Of a DNA stretch of 64,000 nt, positions 39,285 through 53,208 are shown piece by piece. The notes beneath the pieces were generated by a model, which saw only the letters and a list, made by a program, of their open reading frames with translations, was not told the DNA's origin and did not search any database. Numbering within the stretch: the first letter of the stretch is position 1; every line of letters starts with the position of its first letter. Made by a program: the position numbers and the translations under genes. The stretch is from Lumnitzera littorea (taxonomy: Eukaryota; Streptophyta; Magnoliopsida; Myrtales; Combretaceae): contig JAMXBB010000002.1 of NCBI GenBank assembly GCA_024138015.1, positions 10,249,577-10,313,576 of the forward strand. Reading direction: 5' to 3'.

Positions 39285-39889
39285 TTTGCTATGTTATGGC
39301 TTATGGTAATGGAGGCGCTAAACGGGCTAGGCTGTGTTGTAAACCCATTTGAGAAAGCATGTGAATTTCTCTTTTTTGTATGATATATTTAATTCACCAC
39401 TATTTTTCCTTTCTTGTTATTATTCTTTAAATTAGGGAGATAGCAATTCATTCTCACTATTGTATATTAGGGGCTAAAATGGTTATCCTGTAGCTTAAGA
39501 AAGTCTTGTCAAAGAAAGACGTCCCATTAGCCTCTTAAGAAGATTTACAATCATTGGGACTCACTACTAGATCCCACCATCCATTGATAGACTTAATGCT
39601 GCATGTTGACTGTGAATCCGATGATCTTGCACCTGACTAGCTAATTCTCGCCTAAAATGTTCCATGAAGGGGTTTCTTAAGAGCACTTGTATATGATACT
39701 TAAGACACTCTTAAACTTGCTGAAAGGGAAATTGTTAATATAAGCTCACGATCCATAAGTTTCGGAGAGAAAAGACATAGAGATAAACCCTTTGAATATA
39801 AATACATATTCACTCAATCATATGCATCAACTATAAACCATGGGATTAATGGTGTAATTGTATGCATCAACTACAAAACTATGGGATTA
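39285..39889. other. Gene-free interval; candidate displaced WDR6 upstream region
   Basis: If the MULE split the WDR6 5' region, this is the part that used to adjoin the gene. The first ~60 bp contain GCGCTAAACGGGCTAGGC, GC-richer than the surroundings. No other feature is recognised. Confidence 0.4.
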
Positions 39890-40327
39890 AGGGTGTAGAT
39901 GAATCGATTCGATTTACAAACCACTCCAATACTACTCAAAATTTACTCGAATTCGATTTGGCAATGGTTTAGTTAAGCTCAAGCTCGAGTTCTAGTTACT
40001 CAAATAATAATCGAGCTGAGCTTGAATTTTAGATTATTAAATGCATTAGACTTAAAAGCTTAATTGACCTTGATATAATTTTTTATTTAATTTTAATATT
40101 CTTTAAATATTAGTAAGCTGAGATTATTTAGGAAAAATTTATAAAATGTTTTGAGCTTGATCAAGTTAGTCAAGCCAACCTTAACTTGCTAAATATGTTT
40201 TCGAGAAACTCGAGCTTAAAATTTAAAACTTAGTTAAACTCAGCTAAGCTTAAGCTTCAAGTTTTCAAGTTAAGCTCAAACTCAAGCTTAGTAGTGTATT
40301 GGTTTGACTCGACTCGATTATACCCCA
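39890..40327. repeat. CTCGAG-rich dispersed repeat, copy 2, with inverted ends
   Basis: Starts GGGTGTAGATGAATCGATTCGA-like and ends CGACTCGATTATACCCC, whose reverse complement matches the start. The body is packed with CTCAAGCTCGAG, GAGCTTGA and AAGCTTAAGC words in both orientations, giving a foldback character. Length about 440 bp. Probably a non-autonomous TIR element. Target duplication not resolved. Confidence 0.6.
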
Positions 40328-40948
40328 ACATAGAATCATCTTTTATCCATCTTTCTACTATTGTTTGAGACCATTTTCAAGTCATGTATTTACCAAAATA
40401 AGATACCAAAAACATGAAATTATACATACATACATATACGTATATATATATATAGCTCTTATAAAATTAATTACCTAAAAAATCATATAAAGTTGAATTT
40501 ATTTATCTTTTTATTTTATTTTACTCATAAAAAATAGTTAATTTTTTATAATCAATAAAATATATTTAAATATTTTTCTTAAAAATATTTGAAGTTTTAC
40601 TTCTCAAGTTTTATTTCCTAATCACCATATTCATCATAACTGTGGTTTTATTTAGTTGTTTTCCTTTTGAATCCATTAGTTATTTAGGTGCTTTGGTATT
40701 TTTCTTATGCTAACATATATGTTAGTTGATTCGGGTAAATTAAAGGAATTCGCCTTATTAATACGAGTAATGATATTTGAAGCGACTTAAGGTAAGCAAT
40801 TGAAGCAATTATTAAGGGACCCTTAAATGTCTCTGCTACTACCAAAGCTCAAGGAATGAAGCGATGATTTGGTCAACTTTATTCTCTTGCTCAATCTCTC
40901 TTTCTATTTAGCATATAAAAAGATGATACACTTAAACTTGATTGATTA
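40328..40948. other. Gene-free interval
   Basis: AT-rich with a short TA run at about 40438-40455. Nothing else recognised. Confidence 0.6.
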
Positions 40949-43900
40949 TGTAATACCCTATAATTTTATCAATTAGGATCCAATACTTATTTTAGGAAAC
41001 GTAAGTTTCGTAATTTAGTGACTAGGTTCCAAGCAACCGATTTAAGGCATTCGCGAAAATAACGCACCAAACTAGAAACTTATGAGTAAATTAGTGATAT
41101 TAGTTGAGGAACCCCATAGGCTTAGATCTCAAAAATACAATAACATATTAAACAATATAGCCAAAATACTAAATTAGATACGTATCAAAACGTATGAATT
41201 AGATATTGTTAGTTAACAAACTTTTAGAGATAAATTATATAAATAATAAAATTGTTAATTGACATAAAAAAGTATATAGAAGACATATATATACATCGAA
41301 TATAATTATTAGATAAATATATGTACCCATGATTACTAAAAATACTCGAATATATGTAAAATTCACTAAATTAATAAAAGATAATAAGGAAAAATTATTA
41401 AGAAATTATGCGGCAAGCAGAAAAACCTTGTATAAGGCATAGCAACTCAAGATGCTAACTGGAGTTGAGTAGGGAATTAATAAAACCAAAACTTGACAAC
41501 TTACATTAGCTTAAAACACATGTTTATTAAAGAAAAAAAAGTCAAAACACCCTTAAATTTCACTATAAAAATACAAACCTCTTATCCTCTGAAGGTTTTG
41601 GTCATTTGAGTTTCCGGAAAATTGTTTAGGTAAGGTAGGTATGGGGGGAAGAGTTTAAGAGAGAGAAAGTAAGAAAGGAAACTAGAGAGAGAAATGTAGT
41701 GTAATTTCAGGCATTTTGAGGTTTCTATACTTAGAGTGTTTCTAAAAGCAAACAAGGACTGTAGTCTAAAGGAAAACCCTATGCCTAACTCAGTAAACAA
41801 ACTCTCATCCCTTAACAGTAGCCAGAGCATGGTGTTCCAGTAAGTATTTAGTTTTCTCATTTTTAACTAAACATAGCAAATGATTTTAAAAAATTTTGAA
41901 ACTTGGTTTTTCAAAGTATTTTTGCATAAAGAATTCAAATCTCAAATCAGATTTTTGAAATTTTGAGTGCTGGTATATGTCCTTAAGAAAAACATCCTGA
42001 CATTCAATTTTCGATCACATTTTTGAAAAACTAATTATTGTTGTTTTAGGTTGAATTTTTATGGGTAAACTCTTAAAAGATTGTATTTTGATGTTATGTG
42101 GTTGGACTTTCAAACTTTAATAATTAGACTTTGGAAAGAAAAAAAAATTAGTTTTCCATAAAATAATGTGCTAGTAATGAGTTTTCTTAAAAGAACTTTG
42201 TTATATTTTCACAAAAACTTGTTTTAAATTGTATTCATTAGCACGCAGCAACTAAAAGTGAGTCATTTGAAGTTTTAAGTTGAGTATTTTTGAGTTTAAG
42301 TTGGGATTTGGTAACGTGTAAGCTTAATTCTAAAGTTTTCTTCAGAAATTAATATATAAGTAAAGTTTGAGTAAAGAGGAGTATTAGGTGCCTATATAAA
42401 TTGAGTAGTTATCATGCTATAAATACAAGTTTATTATAATTTTATAACTTAGGATAAGTTAAATTTAAGCATAAAGTAATGAAGTATAGAAGTAATAGTA
42501 AGGTCAGAAACTCGATTAAAAAGTAGTTTAATGAGAGAAGCTTGATATGTATTACAATAGAAGCAGTTAGAAGGTAGATTGGTATTGAATATTATATCAC
42601 TTGAAGTTAGAGAATAGGTTAGAAAGTCGTCTTTATATAAACTCTAAGGACTTACTATAGTCAAAACCTAAGTCAAAAACTTTCTAGGCAGCAACCAACA
42701 CAAAAACACCAAGTTAGAACTTATATTTTTTTCATTAATACTTAATAAATGGATTGGGAAACTTACTTAACTCAAATGAAAAACATGCCTAAATTTAAAA
42801 AATGACCTCTTATTTTACATATTAGATGGAAATTGAAGAGGTCACATTAAATATTTAAGGATAATAGAGGAAGACTGAAGTGACACGCGAAGATAACAAG
42901 CATCAATATTAAGGTGAGTGAGATTAATACTTCGTAGCATTTTGGAATATTATTTTATAATACTTGGAGACTTGGATATGTTTTTGGCTTGTGATTGCAA
43001 TTTAGTTGTCTGTGCATGTGCTATGTATATGCCTGAATATTGCCTTGCTACTGCTATGGGAGCTAAGCTTCGTATTGTCATTGTTTTGTGTATACTGTTT
43101 TGTTTGGATTGCTGGAATTAGTTGATCACCTAAAAAATGAACTAACTTAAACTTAACCAAACTTCTAACCTAACATCCATCACAACCCACTAAAGGAACA
43201 CTAAGGTTATTATGCCAAACATGAACCTTTTAATAAGAATAGCTGAAATGTTCTTTTCCCATCCTTAGTCGATCTAAGTGATAAGAGAAGAGGTCGCAAT
43301 AAGATTAGGAACAGTAATTCAAAGCTAATTTTGAACAAAGGATGTTATTCATTACACAAGCTCCAATTTGGCTTCGATTAGTAAGCGCGTGACATTAAAC
43401 CCCTAAATTCAGATTAGAGCAAACGAAATTTCTCCAATCTTATGACAAACTAAATAACATCATACAATGGTATTTACTTTTACATGTATTACATCTAACT
43501 AACTTGGTTGAAAACCCTAATTGTATTGTACTGAATGCGTACTTTTGTCTCCATCTCACTTATTGAATAAGTTATCGCTCATTTTCCTATAGTTATTTTG
43601 CAAGTTCAAAGTAAATTTACAAGCATACCACTTAATTTTAGAAGATTAAAAAACGAGGTTCAGAAGTGAGGATCAAGAAGAATTGCTGAGCTCTTATCAT
43701 ATTTGTGAGTTTTTCTAACTTTTAGGAAAAACAACTAAGGTCTTCTTAAACCTATAGCTTTTGCAAATTCACTTCTTGGACTTGTCTTTTTTTTTTTCCT
43801 TGCAAATATAAGTTTTTAAATACTCGTTAATTTTCAAAACATTTGGCCGAATATCACATATAAAACTTAATTCTTTTGGAAAAATTTAGCTACAAATTGG

Positions 43901-44095
43901 TTTTTAATAATAATTTTTTTTAAAGATTACACCATAAGTTTATAACAAACAAATATCCAACCAAACGCTTCAAAGTAGTAAAGTTGGGTTCACCTTGTAT
44001 GGACCAAGTTTACTATAGTAGCTTAAGGCTGGTTTTTATCTTAAGATAGTTTACACAATAAGGCTATTGCAACTCTACCTCTTCGAGGCGTGACA
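40949..44095 (+). mobile_element. Solo LTR (family L, copy 3)
   Basis: 3147 bp from TGTAATACCCTATAATTT to CTTCGAGGCGTGACA. The start is the same as copy 2 and the end is like copies 4 and 5. The family motif CTTAGTCGATCTAAGTGATA lies at about 43266, 2.3 kb from the start and 0.8 kb from the end, the same spacing as in copies 4 and 5. No gag or pol genes. Unlike copies 1, 2 and 4 the flanking pentamers (GATTA and AGTTC) do not match. Confidence 0.75.
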
Positions 44096-45754
44096 AGTTC
44101 TATTAGTGAGAAAGAAGAATAAAAATCATTCATTTAATAATATTTTCAAACTAATTGTAAATAAACAAATGCTATCTATGTGTTAATATAAAAAAAATGA
44201 TTTGAGATTCTAAAAAAAAAAAAAAATGGGTAGGTGAATGATTTCTTTTGGTTTTAGCAGAGTTCTTAGTATGGCCCAAAAATCTAATAATTTTTGTTTC
44301 TTTTTTGCATGTTTATTCCCCTTTTATTTAGTATTTATTTTAATTAGCTCAGCTATATGGGTTTATGAGCTTATATAAAGACTTGAAATTTATTTTTATT
44401 CAGTATTGAGACCTTTGTTATACTTTCAACATAAATTTAGTAAATTTTATTTTCTTATTATTTACTCTTATCAATCGTTATCGATAATGATGAACAACCC
44501 TAGACTTATCAATATCTTAAGAATTATGGCCCACAAGTCTGTGTTCTTGATTAGTACGTCATATCAAACCCCTTTAGCAATATGATTAATTTTTTGCTCG
44601 TAAATCATATAGGCCATTGAATTGACCATCCTAGTTTGAGTTATTATTTGATGTGTCTTATTCAGGGAGCAATTCATCCATATCCTTCTATTTCAACTCA
44701 CTAATATACAGATAATTACAAAAATATATATTTAATTATGTTTGTTTATCGTGAACATTGGACATGCCTTTTTGTATAAGCTTGATATGATATATTGGAA
44801 TCAAACCTTATCATGTCACTTGGTTATTTTAGGTGTTTTGGTTAGTCTTTAGGGTTATAGGGCTACATATGTATGGAATGTAATGTATTATTCATAACCT
44901 TTGACATGTTATGAAAACCTTTCTTTTGTGAATTAATACCTCCAAAATCGTTTTCTCCTAAATGTTCTTATCAACCAATTGTATTGATTGTGGTGCACAC
45001 CATTTTTATCAAATTATGTTATAAATTATGGCCAAAGTTCTCCATTAATTATGAAAAAACTATGGGCGATATCAATCCCTAAAATTTGATCAATCTAATT
45101 CATTTATTGAATTAGTAAGTCAAATCTAATTCAATGTTTATCTCTCTCTCTCTCTCTCTCTTTATAATTCTATCAACTTAAATACCCAAAAAGTATCCCT
45201 TTTATTCCTATAAACCCATAAAAATACAACAAAATTAATTTTAATATCTACTTAGTTTCAGTAGACTATGCCTTAAATTTGATTTTAGATCTATGGTGTA
45301 TTAGCGATTTTTTTTCAAATATTTATATTTCCAATTTTAAATTAAAGAATTTGTTTTTCCTTAAATTTGAAGTTTTTAATATTTAAATTATCAAAATTTC
45401 CTTATTTATTAGTTTATATTAGGTAGGAAGTGCCTAATGCAAACTTCAATTAAGGAAAATATAAATTTTGAAAATTTTGAGCTCAACATATAATACATAT
45501 ATTTATATATATATATGTGCGCGTACATACACAATGTAAGTCTTGTCAATCAAATATGTCCAAAATAATAACAAAGATATGTTATTAACACAATATTTAA
45601 AAGTAGTACTTAGTTCAATAAATATCTATGGAGAGCATGGACATTTAAATAAGTTGGTTCATTTTAGTTGATCATGAGAAAGATGTCCAAGTTATGAAAT
45701 TTGGTACCAAAAAATTGATTGACTACAACGAACTTGATATGCTAAGAGAAAATA
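44096..45754. other. Gene-free interval
   Basis: AT-rich with a CT microsatellite at about 45140-45160 and a TA run near 45500. No coding or element boundaries identified. Confidence 0.6.
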
Positions 45755-46150
45755 TGGTTCCAAAGCTATAAACGAGTTAATTCGAGATCAGACGATACCA
45801 TCCTAAGCTCGAAATTGAACTTCATTCAAAATCTCAAAACTCGAGCTCAACTCATAATGGCAACAAACTCAAACTCATTAAACTCATTTAAACTCGATTT
45901 ATCTAAAAGAATATTTTATTCTAATTACAATGTTATTAATATTTATACTCGACTAATATTTACACTTTAGTCAAGTTCAATTAAGCTTACAAGCTAGTCG
46001 ATTATAAAGTTTGAACTTAACTTAATAAACTACTTAAGTAGCTAGAGTTGGAGTTCAACATAACAGTTCTCAAGTCAAATTCAAGTAAAAATCGAACTAA
46101 ACTTGAGTAACTTAAAAGTTAGTTTGACTCATTTATATTGAGAAATTTGT
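45755..46150. repeat. CTCGAG-rich dispersed repeat, copy 3
   Basis: Same word content and order as the copies at 3.1 and 39.9 kb (CTCGAGCTCAACTC, TTAAACTCGATTT, GTCAAGTTCAATTAAGCTTAC). Approximate ends only. Confidence 0.5.
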
Positions 46151-47455
46151 GTATTTACTATTAAAATTAATAAATATTACAAAAATACAAATTAAATAAA
46201 ATATATTATCAAAATGTTGTTATGATACAATATAACTATTTGCATTAATGTTATTTTTTCAAAATGTGACACTAACAAAGTAATTATATCACATTTTTAA
46301 GTTGTAACATTAGTGTATTTATACCTATGTCACATCTTCGAGATAGGATATTAGTGTATTTATAGATGTAATATAGTAATAGTACACAAATATTAAGATG
46401 CAATATTAGCACAAATAATTTTATCACATTTGAAGATGCAATATAATAGTAGTATTTTAATAAATTTTTTATATAATTTGTAATTATATAATTTTTTAAA
46501 GTCAATATACATGTATTGTACCCCCATTTATACTCTTATACACTCCCTCTACTACATGAAATTATGAGTAAATGTAAGTTATCCATAAACTTAATACCTT
46601 CATGTATCTTATGTATAGAATATTGAATTTTAATGCGATTGAGTAGAATCTTAATATGAAATAGATATTGCTTTCTTGGATTATGAAACCAATATCCACT
46701 ACTGCTTAATTGACATAAGAATGATAAATAGGCCACTAGTTATGGAATAATTAGTAAGTCTAAAAAAATGATTGAATACATGGCATACAATGATTTAATT
46801 GGAATATTATTAGATTATCTAATTATATGGTATTGAATGGCTAATGATTGTGGCTAAACTATTACTTTAGCTTATGTGGAGATTGAAATTACCTTCATAT
46901 ATGAAAGCCTAAAAGGTCTTATATAATAATAGCCTGATAACGAGAATGAGATTAGATCCCTAGAGATTTTAATGAATACTAAAATTGTACCATTTAGAAG
47001 TAGACTAAATTGTGCATAAGAAATAAATGAATAAACTGAATCGAGAATGAGTCAGTTGGCCCAAGATATGGTTGGCTCAAGGGAAGTTTTGTCATGCCAT
47101 TTTAATTTTTTTATTTAATATAGTCATCGACCAATCACTTATTGTCAATTATTAGATATTGGAATTGTAAGCTTGCTTTAAAAGGGTTTGTGGGTTCTTA
47201 AGTAAACATCAATCTTATTTTTCCAATTGCCTTTGAATTGAACAAAACGTTTTAGCTAGTTTTTATTCGATAGACTTAATTGGTTCCTTCTAATCTAAAA
47301 AATTTTAATCTAAGTTATCTAATAATTGAAGGATAATAATCGATTCTTATCATCCAATGTGGATATTATTAATGGAATGATTCCTTTATGGTAGATCTTA
47401 GTTAATGTTGCAGGAGGTGATGTCAAACTTTTACTTGAATTTCACCCATACGAGG
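46151..47455. other. Gene-free interval
   Basis: AT-rich. A loosely repeated ATCACATTT..AAGATG(C/T)AA(C/T)ATTAGT pattern occurs at 46260-46450. No gene. Confidence 0.55.
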
Positions 47456-50153
47456 ATAGAACTAGGGAAAAGCCAGTTTCAAATTGTAAACTGATACAAA
47501 ATTGACTTGCTAATTTAATGAACTAGAACTAGCTTGAACCAGTCGAAAATCTATCGATTCATGCAAGTTTGGATGGTTCAAGACCCCTTAACCCATTTAA
47601 ATCAGCGAGCTTGAATCAAATTTTTCTTTTTTCTTTTTTTTTTTTTGTAATTTACATTTATATTATATTCCACATATGTTGTACTAACATATATTTATAT
47701 TACATATATATTACATGTGAGACCTAAAATTTTACCTAGTCGCTTCGAGCAAGTAATTTAGGACATTAAAGAAACTAATCTAATTGAGCTAGAAATTTAT
47801 AATTGGGCTCTAAACATTATTAGTCAATGAGACTTCATGGACATGAATATAAAAAATATAATAAAATAATAATATAACTAAAATAGTATAAGTTTACTAT
47901 ATTACTTAATATTTATTGTAATCGTATAGAATAGACCTCGTTAATTCACAAATTTCTAAAGATAAATTAGATATTATTATATGACACAAAATAATCTATA
48001 TAATATATATATATGTCTTATGTAATTATGTGTAAATATATACCTGTAATTATCTTAAATACCCGAATAATTACATTTTAAGCTAAAATAAGCTAAAGAA
48101 ATTCATAAAATATTATAAAAAATCATGGGACAACTAGGCAATCCTTAGTTAGGCATGTAAAGACTATAAAAAAGCAAATAGCATTTGGACTAGGTTAAGT
48201 GGCCTTAGTAGCTTAGTATAAAAAGCAAAGTTGTAAGATGAGAGAGAAAGAAAACCATTTTAGCACTTGAAATTACTCTAAAAAATTCTGGGAACCTCTC
48301 GATAATAACCTACATGCAACTTAAGATTTGGAAAAAATAGGGTTTAATCTAGGGGATCAAAGAAATAAGTTTGAGAAAATTGACAAAATCAAAGAGTAAT
48401 CTAAGTTTTAGGGTATCCAAAGACTTAGGGAGTTGCTGGAGATCAATTGTCACTATGATCTAAAGTAGCCACTAACACTTAGGCTTGTCGACAAGGTGGT
48501 GATTGTTGATATCTAATAACTCCCTAAGTCCTTGAACACCTTAAAACTCGTATTAAATTGTTCAAAATATAAATAATGGCAAAAACAATTAAGCATTTCC
48601 ATGTATATAATTCAAGAAAAAATATTATTTCACCTAAATTTTGTAGATATAATATACGTCCTTAAGAAAATGGTCAAACCAAACAATTTTTTTTATATTG
48701 AAATAAATTATTTAAATAGTGCAGATTTTTACCTCCAAATTTTTCTATAAACTTCCCTATACTTATATTAAATTGCTAAAAAAGATTTTCACAAAACTAT
48801 TTTCTATATTTTAATTAAATTTTTTAGCTTTATATTATGCTTAAAATAGTGTTTGTAGCCAAAATTAATATATTTTCCTAAAAAATCTCATTTGGATTTT
48901 GAGCTCAATCATTTAGTGAAGTATTTATAACATATAGAAGCTATTGAATAGAGTTTTATAGTAAGGAGTTAAGGAGAGTAATGATTTTACCATTATATGT
49001 GAAGTTTAGTAATGTATAATTTGGATAAATGAGGTATAATGATGTGTTGTATGATGAATTTAGGAAGAAATGAAATTAAGGAGTATTAATGGAATTGCTA
49101 TTAGAAGTGCCATCATGATTTTATAACTGAAACTTAGTAGAAAGTTAGCAAAAATTAACTAGTTATAGTAGGTTGGTTAAATATACAGGATAATTCAAAA
49201 GATTATTGATTGAATACTATAATGAAGACTGTACTTAGAAGCATAATCAAAGGTATATGTAAAAGTGAAATATGAATATAAGGGAATTTAGAAGCTAAAT
49301 TAAAAGATAAGTTCCTAAAGACTTTAAGATTAGCGAAAATTAGAGGGTAACTCAGAGGATTTAGTTAATCTAGAATAACTTATAAAAATTATAAAAACTA
49401 GTAAGCTACTTGAGAAATTATAACTTAAAAGTAAAAATACTTTATAAAACTTATGTCTAAACAACTAAAATAATATAAAATGAATTAACTATTAATGATT
49501 TAAGGCTCGTATGTGTATAAAAACTAATCTACTGTATATGTATAGGGATAATTGAAGACTAAGAAGGCGACAATAAAAAATAATAAACCAATGGAGTGCA
49601 AATAAGTTAGGATCCATGTGTTATAGCATGTTGGACTACTGTGTTGGAATACTTAGAGACTTAGGAGTGCATTTGGTTGTGTTTATAACTTAGTTGAATG
49701 TAGCATGCCTCACGTATGATTGTTTACTTGAATTGTGGAATTAAAGTGTTGTTCTGTAGGAATGTGCTTGATTTGCTTTGTCATGTTAATGTGTTTATCA
49801 CCCCTCCTCGAAATTAACCAAAGATTGACCCTCAACTTAACTAGGTACGTATAACAACTCACTAAGGGAAAGATTAGATGTATCAAACCAAATACTGACC
49901 TCTTCAATGAGGATAGTTAAAATAGTTATTCCCCCACCCTTAGTCGAATTAAGTAACAGGTAAGGAGATCGTAGTAAGGTTGGGAGCTGTGGTCTAAAAG
50001 TGGTCTTGGGATGAGGGTATTCTTCATTGCAAAGATTGTGTTTGGCCTGATTTGAGTTGCATCAAAACTAATTAATTCAAGTTAAAGTAGATATAATTTC
50101 TCTAACCTTATAATGGACCGATTAACATTGTACATGTCTTATTGGATTGTTTG

Positions 50154-53100
50154 TGTAAAACCCACAATCAACTACTCGAGGTTTGGTTTATAAAATTTAA
50201 GGCAATCGAACAAATTGTTTGATCTATCTCAAATTTTATAATGAAGTTAAGATTATTAGTAAAAGTGATTCCAATGAAGTTAGGATTATTAGTAAAAGTG
50301 ATTCCGTAAGTTTGAATTTAAGAAAATAAGTAATAAAATAAGAGAATATAAAATTTTCAATTTTTAAGCATATTACCTTTTATTTATCAGAAATACATAA
50401 AATGCATTCTGATAAATAAAGAATCGCTAGAGATAAATTATATATACGCTAAAAATCATAAAATAACTTAAATAATATTTAGGAATATTTATTTGTACTA
50501 TATATGAATTTACATGGAAATAGAAATACGTATAATTACTTAAAATACGTGAAATAGGCTAAAATAATGTTAAATAATTAAAGAAAATGCATAAATAATT
50601 AAGGAAAAATGAGGAGAATTTTAGAATAGGGGCATGGCATGCTGGGAATGACAAAAGAAAATCAACTAATTAAATTAGGCTAAGTAAAAAGGCAAATTGG
50701 AAGAAGATAAGACAATTGTCTAATCAAATTACTGTACGATAATTCCTCAACATCTCTATAAATATAAAAAAAATTATAGAAGATCATTTGAATAGTTAGA
50801 AGGGTAGAAAAATTGAGAGGGTAAAAAATTTGAGAGAAAATTATGGTTTTAAAAAAATTAGCAATAATCTGTACAGTCAAGGTTTTAAAGAAGATCCTTA
50901 ACCAGACGACAATATGAGAGTGGATGGCTACCACCACCATACGGTGGTGGTAGCACCCAAGCTAGCTGATAAGGCATTAGTGGCTGATGATGGTTAGAGC
51001 CACTAGTTCTGGTTAGTCCAATTTTCTTTCCGATTTTTCATATTTTAATAAAAATATTAAATATACATATAAAATTATGAAATTTGGTATTTTAAGGTTT
51101 TTAAATATGTAGAATTAGGGAAAAATTTTATTTTAATGATTTTGTGTCTATAAATATACTGTCCTTAAGAAACCGTACAAACTTAAGATTTGTTTTAGTT
51201 AAAAATAAATGATCTTAAGATGATAATTTTGAACTCAAATTTTTTGTGTAAACTACTTAGGAGTTATAGAATAGTGCTATGAAGCCCTTTTGTAAAAACT
51301 AATTTTCAAAATTTTTTAGATAAATTTTAGGTTTTAAAATGATGCATAAAATGGGTAATTTAGGGCTAATTAGATAATTATATAGATAATTACTAATTTA
51401 GTACATAATTACATGTTTTAGGATGTTGAAATCTGATGGAGTATGCTCTTTGTAGCATTTAAAGGGTTGGATATAATTATTAGGGTATTATGTAATAAAT
51501 AAGTAATAGGAAAAATAGTAAATTTTAAGTCAATTTTGCAAATTAGGATAATTAAGTCTAAAATCTGATTTGGGATTAATTTAGATATTTTGAGATGTTA
51601 ATTGATGTTGGGAGATGATATTTGGAATGATAGAAATATTATATGTGTATTATGTACATAATAGATAATAATAAATAATATGAAAAATTGGAAATATAAT
51701 AAATAGAAAATATTAGAATAAAAATTGATATTATACTAATAATAGGAATATAAAATAAATTTGGTAGAAAACTTAAATTTAGGTATTTATATGAAAAATG
51801 TAAAATTTTCTTATATCGAAAATAAATTCAGTACACTAATAAGGATTAAAGTGTACTGGGTAAAATATAATACTAATTTAAAACCAAAAGTTATAATTAG
51901 AATACTCGAGCCTAATATGATTAATTTCACATTAGTATTCAGATCGCATTTTTAGGATTTATGCATAATACTCATAAGTAGAACTGATTTAAAATATGAA
52001 TCAGAATTGGATTCGGAACTTAAATCCTAAACTAACCTAGAATGAATCAATAATACATAATAATATATAAATGGAAATCTTAGTTAAATCTTAATCTAAA
52101 GTTGATATCTAACATAAAGATATAAATACTAAAAAAGTATTTATATTATAGGAGACACAGAGACAAGTTGACCTGTGATGAGTTAAGTGAGCAACTTAAT
52201 GATTCCAGGTAAGTTGGGATTAATACGTTACTATATTTTACTAATTTGTAGTATTTGGAGGCTTGAATTATACTTGATTGTGCTTGTTAGATAATTGATT
52301 GTATGCATGTGCTTGTTATGAGATATGATGCTAATTTGCTGTTTGACTTGTATTTATATAATTTGTATGAAATGATTGATCACCCTAAATTAGATTTAAT
52401 CAAATATATTACTTGTAATCATAAATCGAACATGCATAGCAATCTATTAGGGGAATATTAAGATTTTCTAGCCAAAAACTGACCCCTTCAAAAGGGATAA
52501 CGTTGGATAGCATAATTGTTTTTTTTTTTTCATCTTTAGTCGAACTAAGTGATAGGAAGGAAGGTCATAACAAGGGTGAAGTCATTGATTCGAAGGTAGT
52601 TATAGAAAAAGCGGTATCTCTATTACATAAGCTTGGGTTTGGTTGTAAGCTATTGCATTAACGGAAACTTCTTAACCCGGATTAGAGCGAGTTAAATTTC
52701 TTTGATCTCATGACGGGCCGGACAACGTCGTACGATAACATTTGCTTGAACATGCATTGCACCTAATAATTTGATTGATGATTTTATTTGTGTTTGCTGT
52801 ATGGTTTAAGTCTTCACCTCAACTTACTAAACTGTAGTTGCTTGCATCCTTATAGACGTTGTATGCAGGTGCTAATAAAAAAGCAGCTTATTATTATCCT
52901 AAAGCTAGCAATTGCTGGATCTTGGGGGAGCGAGGATATAAAACTGAAGATATGATACGCTCACAAGTTTGAATTTTATCTTTTAAGTTTTATGTATTTC
53001 TTAATTAGATTATGTTAAAATAAATATGTATTCCTTATAATTTCATAGGTAAAGAACATGTTTATTTATGAACTATTTACTTCAAAACGAGTTAGTCATG

Positions 53101-53208
53101 GGCGTTTTGTATAAATCAGGTTTAAGATAGAGATTGTATGGTCAGCTTGTATCTTAGAATAGTTTGCATGGTAGGACTGTTACGACTCTATCACTTCGTA
53201 GTGTGACA
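50154..53208 (+). mobile_element. Nested solo LTR (family L, copy 5)
   Basis: 3055 bp from TGTAAAACCCACAATC to CACTTCGTAGTGTGACA. The family motif CTTTAGTCGAACTAAGTGAT is at about 52544. It sits inside copy 4 in the same orientation. The flanking pentamers GTTTG (50149-50153) and ATTTA (53209-53213) differ only by two G-to-A changes, so they may be an eroded target duplication. Non-coding. Confidence 0.72.
50241..50306. repeat. 33-bp direct duplication inside LTR copy 5
   Basis: Two nearly identical 33-bp units beginning ATGAAGTTA(A/G)GATTATTAG start at 50241 and 50274. A recent local duplication in an otherwise old element. Confidence 0.85.
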
